From NCBI GenBank assembly GCA_028709215.1, contig JAQVXI010000008.1:1-51022 (forward strand): 51,022 nucleotides of DNA. Direction: 5' to 3'. Positions within the stretch are counted from its first letter, which is position 1. Every line of letters begins with the position of its first letter. The position numbers were made by a program, and so were the translations under genes. This document shows, piece by piece, positions 1 to 7,332 of this stretch. The notes beneath the pieces were generated by a model. The model saw nothing but the letters and a program-made list of their open reading frames with translations, ran no database searches and was not told where the DNA came from. The DNA is from Bacteroidales bacterium. Lineage in GTDB: Bacteria > Bacteroidota > Bacteroidia > Bacteroidales > UBA1402.

Positions 1-1371
1 CTTCTGTTTTCTTTGTGGACACAAAGTGCCTGGTGGCTTTTGGCCATTCCCTTCTTTTTGGACGTGTACATCACACGATTCATTCCCTGGGGGTTTTGGA
101 AAACATCCAAAAATGCGACGTTTCGATCGATTATGGATTGGGCCGATGCAATTGTATTTGCATTGGCTGCCGTTTATGTCATCAATCTGTATTTCTTTCA
201 GAATTATCAAATACCTTCCTCCTCCTTGGAAAAATCGTTGCTGGTAGGTGATTTTCTTTTTGTGAGCAAGGTTCATTACGGGCCGCGTGTACCCAACACC
301 CCCATCGCTTTTCCATTGGCTCAACATACCATCCCTTTTCTAAACGTCAAGTCCTATTTGGATAAACCCCATTGGGATTACAAACGGGTACGGGGACTGG
401 ATACCATCAAGCACAACGATATCGTGGTGTTTAATTTCCCAGCAGGAGATACAGTCCCTGTAAATATGAGCAATCCGGATTATTATACGCTGAGTTACTA
501 CCTGGCAACCAACCACGGAATCAGCGTAGAGCAAGCCGGTTCGTACATCCGTACGCATCCCGAAACCTACGGTAAAGTCGTCTATAGACCGGTAGACAGA
601 CGTGAGAACTATGTCAAACGCTGCATCGGTTTGCCGGGAGACTCCTTACAGATCATACAAAACCAGGTCTACATCAACGGGCAAAAACTAGAAGACAGGC
701 CAGGGGTTCAGTATAATTATCTTGTACAGACCAAAGGAGGATACTTTGGTGAGAAACAGCTCAAAGACTGGGGAATCAGCAAAGAAGATCAAACTCTACT
801 GCCTCCCGATCATTTTTACAGTCACTACTTGCCGTTTCGTACGCCTACTTCCTCCAATCCGGCTCCCATCTATCACCTGCCACTGACGCATGAGATGTTC
901 CTAAAAATGCAGCAAAATCCGATGGTCGATACCATTATGATTGAACCGGATGTGGTCGGTAATTTTAATACCGGTGGACCGACCTATCCCTTAAACGATA
1001 GCATTCAATGGACTCGTGACAATTACGGGCCCATTTGGATTCCACGCAAAGGATCGAGCATCGAGCTCAACGAACACAATCTTGCTCTATACGAACGTGT
1101 TATACGCAATTACGAGCAAAACGAAGTGGCCTTGCTGGATGGTTTGGTTTACATCAACGGAGCATTGGCTACACAGTATACCTTTAAAATGGACTATTAC
1201 TGGATGATGGGCGACAATCGCCACAATTCAGCAGACTCCCGTGCCTGGGGTTTTGTTCCGGAAGATCATGTCGTAGGTAAACCCCTGCGGGTGTGGCTCT
1301 CGTTGGACAAAGACAAAGGCTGGTTTAATGGAAAAATTCGCTGGAAGCGCTTCTTCAAAAAAGCAGATTGA
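1..1371 (+). CDS. lepB: Signal peptidase I (5'-truncated by window edge)
   Basis: Type I leader peptidase, a membrane serine protease that removes signal peptides from exported proteins. The reading frame is open back to base 1 without a stop, so the true start lies outside the window and about 456 residues are visible. Counting codons from base 1, the nucleophile is Ser75 in PSSSLEKSL and the general base is Lys206 in YVKRCIGLPGD; the C-terminal box is GDNRHNSADSR. Hydrophobic segments precede Ser75. There is a long insert between the conserved boxes, as I recall for Bacteroidales LepB. A second, divergent paralog follows after 9 bases and is probably co-transcribed. An in-frame TTG at base 13 exists but would cut into the conserved N-terminal membrane region, so I do not take it as the start. 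Confidence 0.95.
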   Translation, partial: LLFSLWTQSAWWLLAIPFFLDVYITRFIPWGFWKTSKNATFRSIMDWADAIVFALAAVYVINLYFFQNYQIPSSSLEKSLLVGDFLFVSKVHYGPRVPNTPIAFPLAQHTIPFLNVKSYLDKPHWDYKRVRGLDTIKHNDIVVFNFPAGDTVPVNMSNPDYYTLSYYLATNHGISVEQAGSYIRTHPETYGKVVYRPVDRRENYVKRCIGLPGDSLQIIQNQVYINGQKLEDRPGVQYNYLVQTKGGYFGEKQLKDWGISKEDQTLLPPDHFYSHYLPFRTPTSSNPAPIYHLPLTHEMFLKMQQNPMVDTIMIEPDVVGNFNTGGPTYPLNDSIQWTRDNYGPIWIPRKGSSIELNEHNLALYERVIRNYEQNEVALLDGLVYINGALATQYTFKMDYYWMMGDNRHNSADSRAWGFVPEDHVVGKPLRVWLSLDKDKGWFNGKIRWKRFFKKAD

Positions 1372-1380
1372 TCTACGTTT

Positions 1381-2304
1381 ATGAAAACAACACGACTGCT
1401 GCTACTGGTGGGGCTGGCAGTGTTGCTGGCAATCATCCTACGGCTTTTCCTCATGGAAACCATCCGTGTGGGCTCTCCGGCTATGGAATCCAGCTTGCAG
1501 GAAGGAGATCGGGTTTTTGTTGAAAAATGGAGTCTTGGGGCCAAGATTCCTCAACGCATCCGAAACCCCTTTTCCAAAGCGGGAAAACCCGATTTTTTGA
1601 CGGTTCAAAACAAAATCTCCTCCCTGCCCGGACTCGCTCAGGTGCACCGCAACGATGTTCTGATCTATCGTCAACCCGCCCAGGAAGTGCCTACGCCAAT
1701 CGATGAATTGCCTTTGCTGATCGGACGTTGCCTAGGACTTCCGGGGGAGCGTCTGCAAATGCAGGATCAAGACATTTGGATCAACAAGAAGCTCATTGAA
1801 ACCCTACCCGATATTCAACGTTGCTATGTGTACACGGATAGCACATCCGGAAATTTACAATCGTTTATTCAATCGGAATTTCCGAACAAAACCTTTTATC
1901 CCGGTCAGCAAAACCAACATTTTGTCTTCCTGAGTCATTTTGAATCCCTATTCCTTCTTCAAAAACATCCCATACTGGAAAAGAAACTCCAATTATTTAT
2001 GGGAGATCAACAAAAAAACTTTGATGTCTATATTCCTTACAAGGGATTTACCATCGACTTAAACCGACACAACGTGGAGCAATGGAAAGCCTTGGTTTAT
2101 GCGTACGAAAACGTACAACTGACCGAAAACCCGCATGGTCAATATACATTCAAACACAATTACTATTGGATATTAAACGATCATAGAGGCTTCACCAACG
2201 ATTCAAGGAGCTTGGGGCTTCTGCCCGATACGCATCTATTGGGTAAAGCCAAAATGATTCTTTACAGTCCGAAACTCAAACGCATGCTGATACCCATTCG
2301 TTAG
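1381..2304 (+). CDS. Signal peptidase I paralog lacking the Ser-Lys dyad
   Basis: Peptidase S26-like protein of 307 residues with one N-terminal membrane segment (residues 5-25). It aligns with the upstream LepB through AMESSLQEGD, RCLGLPGERLQM, and the end YYWILNDHRGFTNDSR. The residue matching the catalytic serine is Ala34 and the residue matching the catalytic lysine is Gly115. Both dyad positions are therefore lost while the fold boxes and the DSR motif persist. It lies 9 bases after lepB, so the two are probably one operon. It may be a non-catalytic partner or regulator of LepB, or use a different mechanism. From memory, the second paralog in Bacteroides also deviates at these sites, which I could not check. 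The open frame is intact, with no sign of decay. Confidence 0.85.
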   Translation: MKTTRLLLLVGLAVLLAIILRLFLMETIRVGSPAMESSLQEGDRVFVEKWSLGAKIPQRIRNPFSKAGKPDFLTVQNKISSLPGLAQVHRNDVLIYRQPAQEVPTPIDELPLLIGRCLGLPGERLQMQDQDIWINKKLIETLPDIQRCYVYTDSTSGNLQSFIQSEFPNKTFYPGQQNQHFVFLSHFESLFLLQKHPILEKKLQLFMGDQQKNFDVYIPYKGFTIDLNRHNVEQWKALVYAYENVQLTENPHGQYTFKHNYYWILNDHRGFTNDSRSLGLLPDTHLLGKAKMILYSPKLKRMLIPIR

Positions 2305-2306
2305 GA

Positions 2307-3695
2307 TCAGCGGTATAAAGCTTCAATCTCATCCGGACGGATGGGTAAGCGATTTTGTCCCAATCGGATGGCACCGGTTTCTCCCACCCATACATCGTCC
2401 TCCAAACGTATGCCGCCCGTACCGATAAAACGCTCTACCTCCCCGTAACAAATAAAATCAGAATGAATCTGTTCCGCTTTCCACTTACGAATCAAATCCG
2501 GAATAAAGTATAAACCGGGCTCAATGGTCAAAACGAAGCCGGTCTGTAGACGACGTCCCAAACGCAAACTCCTCAATCCAAATTGCGCACTTCGTTGGAT
2601 TTCATCGTCGTATCCTACATACGCTTCACCCAAATCTTCCATATCGTGCACATCCAGACCCATCATGTGTCCCAAACCGTGCACCATAAACAAAGCATGC
2701 GCTCCACTTTGGACAGCCGCCTGCATGTCTCCTTTCATTAAGCCCATTGATTTCAATCCTTCAGCCAATACCAGGCATGCTTCCAGATGTACGTCCCGGT
2801 ACAATACACCAGGACGAATGCATTCAAACGCACGGTTGTTTGCATCCAAAACCAACTGATACAATGCCCGTTGTACCGTATTAAACCGACCTCCAACAGG
2901 AATGGTGCGTGTAAAATCAGAAGCATAGTGTAGGTTGGATTCTGCTCCTGCATCACACAGCAATAATTTTCCTTTTTCCAACACGCCGCTGTGGTCGTGA
3001 CCGTGCAAAACCTCGCCTTTTTGACTCAAAATGCTGGCAAAGGAAACGCCCGACCCTTTGCTCCATGCGATGCCTTCAATCCTTCCTGCCAGATCTTGTT
3101 CCCGAACACCGGGATGTGCTCCCTTAAGCACTGCCATGTGCATCTCGTAACCGATGGCCGAAGCCTCCTGAAGGGCCTCAATTTCCTCAGGGCCTTTGAT
3201 GGATCGCAGGTTCACCACTGCCTTAATAAAGGGAACGGAGACACAGGCATCTAATTGATGATGAGAAAGACCGGTCAACTCAAGCAAGCGCATTCGGTTT
3301 TCCATGCGATATGGTGGAAGGAAGTGAAGTGCTTGTCCGCGTTTGATACGAGAGGAAACGTACGTATTCAACGCAGAAAGCGGCCTGACCGAGTCTATGT
3401 TAGAGCGATAAGCCCGTTCGGACAAAGAAGGTACCGGACCTGTCCAAATGATATCATCCATTGTCCAATCATCTCCAAACAAAACAACCTCACCGGCATC
3501 CACATCCATAACCACCCACAGATCCGGTTGATCCAAACCGACAAAATACAGAAAATGACTGTCCTGTCGAAACGCATACGTGTTGGAAAAATAGTTTCTG
3601 GGAGCATCAACATTGCCCGGCAACAAAAGAAGCCCTGAGCCCATTTGATTCATCAATCGCTGACGGCGTTGGCTGTAAATATGACCTTCAAACAT
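2307..3695 (-). CDS. pepP: Xaa-Pro aminopeptidase (M24B, aminopeptidase P)
   Basis: Cytosolic metallopeptidase that removes the N-terminal residue ahead of proline. The 462-residue protein has an N-terminal creatinase-like domain and a C-terminal pita-bread domain. The five metal ligands are visible: two Asp in LLLCDAGAESNLHYASDFTRT, His in HGLGHMMGLDVHDM, Glu in TIEPGLYF and Glu in GIRLEDDVWV (first segment abbreviated to its two Asp). I chose the ATG giving MFEGHIYSQRRQR because it matches the usual start of the family and a Bacteroidota -7 element lies 24 bases upstream. A longer frame reading through that promoter was rejected. It converges on the signal peptidase paralog with only 2 bases between stops and is divergent from the WbqC-like gene. 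Confidence 0.92.
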   Translation of the reverse strand: MFEGHIYSQRRQRLMNQMGSGLLLLPGNVDAPRNYFSNTYAFRQDSHFLYFVGLDQPDLWVVMDVDAGEVVLFGDDWTMDDIIWTGPVPSLSERAYRSNIDSVRPLSALNTYVSSRIKRGQALHFLPPYRMENRMRLLELTGLSHHQLDACVSVPFIKAVVNLRSIKGPEEIEALQEASAIGYEMHMAVLKGAHPGVREQDLAGRIEGIAWSKGSGVSFASILSQKGEVLHGHDHSGVLEKGKLLLCDAGAESNLHYASDFTRTIPVGGRFNTVQRALYQLVLDANNRAFECIRPGVLYRDVHLEACLVLAEGLKSMGLMKGDMQAAVQSGAHALFMVHGLGHMMGLDVHDMEDLGEAYVGYDDEIQRSAQFGLRSLRLGRRLQTGFVLTIEPGLYFIPDLIRKWKAEQIHSDFICYGEVERFIGTGGIRLEDDVWVGETGAIRLGQNRLPIRPDEIEALYR

Positions 3696-3718
3696 ACACT
3701 TGCATTTTGGTATAGCAA

Positions 3719-3726
3719 CAAAAATA
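3719..3726 (-). promoter_or_regulatory. Bacteroidota -7 promoter element for pepP
   Basis: TATTTTTG on the minus strand matches TAnnTTTG and ends 24 bases before the pepP ATG. No good -33 TTG was found at 19-21 bases. Promoter use is inferred from position only. Confidence 0.5.
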
Positions 3727-3746
3727 CGAATTCCTCCTGAAAAGAC

Positions 3747-3754
3747 TATCTTTG
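3747..3754 (+). promoter_or_regulatory. Bacteroidota -7 promoter element for the WbqC-like gene
   Basis: TATCTTTG matches TAnnTTTG and ends 18 bases before the chosen ATG, implying a very short leader. An alternative in-frame TTG lies inside this element, which argues against that upstream start. Confidence 0.5.
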
Positions 3755-3772
3755 CATGCAAAAACCAACGTC

Positions 3773-4396
3773 ATGTCAGTCGCTTACTTTACAACTGCTT
3801 GGTTTGCACCCATACCTTACTACATTGCACTAAACCGATATAAAACCCGTTGCATAGACGGTGCAGAGCACTTTGTCAAACAAAGCTATCGCAACCGCTG
3901 CGTCATTGCCACTGCTAACGGCCCGATGAGTCTTAGTTTGCCCATCGAAAGCGGGAGATCTCCTCGAATGCCGATTCAGGATGTGCGCGTATCCGATCAT
4001 GGAAATTGGCAATCTTTGCATTGGAACAGCCTTCTTTCCGCATACAGATCCAGTCCGTTTTTTGAATACTATGCGGACGATATTCGCCCCTTTTTTGACG
4101 AAAAAAAACCTTTTTTATTTGACTACAACGAACGCATACGTCGCTGTATTTGCGCGCTGATTCCCTTAGACGCATCGGCGATGATTACAGACCGATATCG
4201 CTCAACCGATCAACTACCCGAGGACTCGGTCGATTTTCGATCGCGTCTAAATGAAAAAGTCCTGCCGACAACGCAACTTCAATTGACATCCAAACCTTAT
4301 TATCAAGTCTTTGAAGGTAAATTCGGCTTCACACCCGACCTAAGTATACTGGATTTGCTCTTTAATATGGGGCCCGAATCCATCCTTTATTTGTAA
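3773..4396 (+). CDS. WbqC-like family protein
   Basis: A 207-residue soluble protein of the WbqC-like family. Recognisable parts are the N-terminal AYFTTAWFAPIPYY block, the QSYRNRCVIA segment and the run VSDHGNWQSLHWNSL followed by SAYRSSPFFEYY. The name comes from a gene in an O-antigen cluster, but the biochemical role is not settled, so I assign none. In Bacteroidales I recall this gene next to lepB paralogs. Here pepP lies between them on the other strand. The 3' end overlaps the convergent M16 protease gene by 10 bases. Confidence 0.85.
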   Translation: MSVAYFTTAWFAPIPYYIALNRYKTRCIDGAEHFVKQSYRNRCVIATANGPMSLSLPIESGRSPRMPIQDVRVSDHGNWQSLHWNSLLSAYRSSPFFEYYADDIRPFFDEKKPFLFDYNERIRRCICALIPLDASAMITDRYRSTDQLPEDSVDFRSRLNEKVLPTTQLQLTSKPYYQVFEGKFGFTPDLSILDLLFNMGPESILYL

Positions 4397-5610
4397 ACCA
4401 ACAAAGACATTGTCCTGGGATCAAAAACACGTTCGGCAATCTCCATCAGTTGTTTGGCTTGAAAGGCTTCGATTTTGTGAAAAACCTGATCCAATGGCTC
4501 AAACGTATTAAAATAGAGCATGCTTTTTCCCATACTTAACGTCTGGCTTTCCTTATTCTCTGACGAAATGCGCAGTTGTCCGTACAATTGCTTGCGCGCC
4601 GATCGCAACGTCGCATCACTCAAAGGCTTGTTGCGCAGTCTTTTTAATTCCTTTTCAACCAAATCCAGACATCGATCCACTTGATCGGGATCCGTTCCAA
4701 AGTAAATCGAAAATAAGCCGCTATCGGTAAACGAGGTGACCGAAGATTCCACACCGTACACCAAACCGGAACGTTCACGCAAAGCGATGTTTAACCGGCT
4801 ATTCATACCCGGACCACCCAGAATGTTGTTTAAAAAATACAATCCCAATCGGTCACTGTCAAAAAAGGAATACGCAGCATTCCCAAGCATTACGTGCGCT
4901 TGATGCGTGTCTTTGGATATCGTAGACCGTTGCGCGATGGCTGGATTGGGCTTTTCTTCACCAAAAGCTTCCCATTGGCTTGACGTTTTGACCGAACCCA
5001 AATAGCGTTCAGCCAGACGCAAAACTTGCTTGAACGGTAAGGCAGATTGAGAATAAAAGACCACCCGTTCCGGATGGTATGCACGCGCATGAAAGGCACG
5101 TACACGATCCGAATTAAATGTTTCCAAACTTTCCGGATGCCCCAAGATGCGTTGCCCCAATGGGTGATCCGGAAAGATTAATTGATCAAAATCGTCAAAA
5201 ATTAATTCAGAGGGACTATCCTCATACGAATTGATCTCATCCAACACAACGACTCGTTCTTTGGCAATTTCCGATTCGGGAAAAGACGAACGAAAAAACA
5301 AATCAGACAGCAATTCCAATGCACGTCCAAAATCCTCTTTCAAAAACAAAGAATACACAAAAGTTTCTTCTTTGGTCGTATAGGCATTTAATTCTCCACC
5401 AACCCGCTCCATTCGATTAAGAATGTGATGCGAGCGGCGTTTCTGAGTTCCTTTAAACAAAAGATGCTCCGTAAAATGAGCCAGACCAAGCTCATCCGGC
5501 TGTTCGTGACGTGAACCGGCATGAACCACCAGCCCACAACAAGAAACAACACCTTCTCCGGCTTTGTGAATCAAACGAATACCATTCGAAAGCGTATGTG
5601 TAGTGATCAT
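4387..5610 (-). CDS. M16 family zinc peptidase (insulinase/processing-peptidase type)
   Basis: A 407-residue single-unit M16 protein. The inverted zinc motif is HFTEH within GLAHFTEHLLFKGT (about residues 43-56). The downstream glutamates and the KERVVVLDEINSYEDSPSE segment are those of active M16B peptidases. The C-terminal half carries the second, inactive-type M16 domain. No signal peptide is evident, so it is probably cytosolic. Substrate is unknown. It is preceded by a TACTTTTG -7 element. Its last codons overlap the end of the WbqC-like gene on the opposite strand. Confidence 0.92.
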   Translation of the reverse strand: MITTHTLSNGIRLIHKAGEGVVSCCGLVVHAGSRHEQPDELGLAHFTEHLLFKGTQKRRSHHILNRMERVGGELNAYTTKEETFVYSLFLKEDFGRALELLSDLFFRSSFPESEIAKERVVVLDEINSYEDSPSELIFDDFDQLIFPDHPLGQRILGHPESLETFNSDRVRAFHARAYHPERVVFYSQSALPFKQVLRLAERYLGSVKTSSQWEAFGEEKPNPAIAQRSTISKDTHQAHVMLGNAAYSFFDSDRLGLYFLNNILGGPGMNSRLNIALRERSGLVYGVESSVTSFTDSGLFSIYFGTDPDQVDRCLDLVEKELKRLRNKPLSDATLRSARKQLYGQLRISSENKESQTLSMGKSMLYFNTFEPLDQVFHKIEAFQAKQLMEIAERVFDPRTMSLLVYK

Positions 5611-5632
5611 AAGTCAATATAAAAATGGACAA

Positions 5633-5640
5633 CAAAAGTA
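5633..5640 (-). promoter_or_regulatory. Bacteroidota -7 element for the M16 peptidase gene
   Basis: TACTTTTG on the minus strand, 22 bases upstream of the ATG. It matches TAnnTTTG. No clear -33 partner. Confidence 0.45.
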
Positions 5641-5647
5641 GTGTTTT

Positions 5648-5679
5648 TTTGCAGAATCCTGTTTAAAAACAGATCTTTG
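5648..5679 (+). promoter_or_regulatory. Candidate promoter of the LOG gene with internal palindrome
   Basis: TTTG (5648-5651), 20 bases, then GATCTTTG (5672-5679), a near match to the Bacteroidota -33/-7 arrangement with a variant -7. Within the spacer is a perfect palindrome CTGTTT-AA-AAACAG (5659-5672), placed where an operator would block polymerase. Inferred from sequence only. Confidence 0.4.
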
Positions 5680-5710
5680 CATCGAATAGAAACACGACAA
5701 CTTTTTTACT

Positions 5711-6268
5711 ATGCCCTCAATTGGAATTTATTGCTCTGCAAGTGAACACATACGTCCCATCTTTCGTGAAAAAGCCGTAGAGCTGGGCGAATGGATGGGA
5801 CAAAAACAATATACCCTAGTCAATGGAGGATCCAGTCAAGGTCTAATGTTGCTCTTTTCTAAAACGGTCCAAGCGTCTGGTGGCAACAGCATCGGAGTCG
5901 TACCCCGGTCATTCAAAGAAAAAGGATGGTTTAGCTACAGCAACGATTCGCTCATCTTTGTAGACAACCTGAGTGATCGCAAAGAGGTGATGAAAGAGAA
6001 AAGTGATGTACTGCTTGTCTTTCCCGGTGGCGTCGGAACGATGGATGAATTTTTTGATGCGTGGGCCTCGTTCAATCTGGGTTTTCATCATAAAAAGATC
6101 ATCCTATTCAACCTGGACGGATTTTATCAGCCCTTGTTGGACCTTCTCGAACACATGAGATCCGAACAATTTCTGCACGATTTCCTACCCAACCCCCTAC
6201 TCGTCGTTGACAACATGGAATCCTGCAAACAAGCGCTGGAAAACCTTTTGACCGAAAAAACCGCTTAG
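5711..6268 (+). CDS. LOG family protein (TIGR00730; nucleotide 5'-monophosphate phosphoribohydrolase-like)
   Basis: A 185-residue Rossmann-fold protein. The family signature PGGVGTMDEFF is at residues 105-115 (PGGxGTxxE), and an N-terminal GG(S) turn lies near residue 40. Characterised LOG proteins cleave the N-glycosidic bond of cytokinin nucleotides or AMP-like nucleotides. In bacteria without plant hormones the real substrate is usually unknown, so only the chemistry is inferred. The gene ends overlapping the sugar kinase gene on the other strand by 4 bases. Confidence 0.9.
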   Translation: MPSIGIYCSASEHIRPIFREKAVELGEWMGQKQYTLVNGGSSQGLMLLFSKTVQASGGNSIGVVPRSFKEKGWFSYSNDSLIFVDNLSDRKEVMKEKSDVLLVFPGGVGTMDEFFDAWASFNLGFHHKKIILFNLDGFYQPLLDLLEHMRSEQFLHDFLPNPLLVVDNMESCKQALENLLTEKTA

Positions 6269-7194
6269 AATTGAGTGTTCAATCGCTGCGCAAAATCCTT
6301 GGGAACACTGTTTTCATAGGAAAGGCAGACTTCAGAAGCAAACTCCAGACCACATTGAATGACACGATCCCAGTCCGACTCGGTCATCTCAAGCAAATCA
6401 GCCTTACGTATGCGCATTTTTAATAAACCATACAAAATACCGGCATTAAAATTATCACCGGCACCAATTGTACTGACCGGCTGAATGGTATGAGCCTCAT
6501 AATGCTTGCGTACCTTCTGACTACACAATTCAACACCCTGATTTGCCTTGGTATAAATGAAGGTGGGCGTATAATAGCGGATTCGGTCTTTGTAAATTTT
6601 ATCTACATCCTGGAGTTGGAACAAATGCTTAAAATCTTCATCCGAACCCCGAATAATGTCAGCAAACTCAAAATTTTCAATCAAAGACGGTCCCAATTTT
6701 AATGCTTCGTGTTGATGCGTCTGACGAAAATTCACGTCGTAATAAATCAAAGCACCCCGATCGCTGGCCATTTGAAGAAAATCAAACATTCTGGATCGGA
6801 TGGCAGGATTGAGTGCATAGTAGCTACCAAACAAAACGATGTCATCGGCCTCTATTTTGGGAAAAAACTGATCCAGTTTAGCGATGGATGCCTCTTTATA
6901 AAACACATATTCCGCATCCTGACGATCGTTTAGAAAGGCCAAGGATATGGCCGTTTTAGCATCCGGATTGACCTCCAGATAGTCAGATGGCAAACCATTA
7001 TCACGCATATAATCCCGCACGAGTTCACCCACCCGATCCGCTCCGACCTCACTTACAAAAAGCGTAGGCACCTGCATACGCGACAAACTAATCAATGCGT
7101 TAAACGAAGAACCTCCCGGCACCGCTGCAACGGGTTGATGATCGCGGAACAACACATCGACAATCGTTTCTCCAATACCAATCACCTTACGCAT
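6265..7194 (-). CDS. PfkB family sugar kinase (probable fructokinase)
   Basis: A 309-residue ribokinase/PfkB-fold kinase that phosphorylates a sugar with ATP. The N-terminal substrate-binding GGSSFNALISLSRM block is near residue 28, and the catalytic signature GAGDNFNAG near residue 245 contains the conserved catalytic Asp. Length fits the family. The exact sugar cannot be read from sequence; fructokinase is the usual call for this Bacteroidales group. It is transcribed alone, from a well-formed promoter, and converges with the LOG gene with a 4-base overlap. Confidence 0.88.
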   Translation of the reverse strand: MRKVIGIGETIVDVLFRDHQPVAAVPGGSSFNALISLSRMQVPTLFVSEVGADRVGELVRDYMRDNGLPSDYLEVNPDAKTAISLAFLNDRQDAEYVFYKEASIAKLDQFFPKIEADDIVLFGSYYALNPAIRSRMFDFLQMASDRGALIYYDVNFRQTHQHEALKLGPSLIENFEFADIIRGSDEDFKHLFQLQDVDKIYKDRIRYYTPTFIYTKANQGVELCSQKVRKHYEAHTIQPVSTIGAGDNFNAGILYGLLKMRIRKADLLEMTESDWDRVIQCGLEFASEVCLSYENSVPKDFAQRLNTQF

Positions 7195-7235
7195 AAGCTC
7201 TTACTTTTTGGGGTCTGTATACATTTTTGTTGATT

Positions 7236-7265
7236 CAAAAATACATAATCCTATAAAACAGACAA
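7236..7265 (-). promoter_or_regulatory. Promoter of the PfkB kinase gene (TTG-N19-TATTTTTG)
   Basis: On the minus strand TTG (7265-7263) is followed after 19 bases by TATTTTTG (7243-7236), a full match to the Bacteroidota housekeeping promoter. It lies 42 bases upstream of the ATG. Confidence 0.65.
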
Positions 7266-7286
7266 GTTAAATCCAAAAATAATCTT

Positions 7287-7294
7287 TACCTTTG
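7287..7294 (+). promoter_or_regulatory. -7 promoter element and leader hairpin of the DEAD-box helicase gene
   Basis: TACCTTTG matches TAnnTTTG. Just downstream, GCTGTT (7300-7305) and AACAGC (7312-7317) form a perfect 6-bp inverted repeat that would fold in the 5' leader shortly before the ATG at 7333. Confidence 0.5.
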
Positions 7295-7332
7295 CAGCCG
7301 CTGTTGCTGATAACAGCCATTAACTCATATAA

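Noticed and set aside
2524-3638. Three + strand open frames of 87-127 codons opposite pepP
   Set aside because: All are shadows of the pepP coding sequence, which has all its metal ligands.
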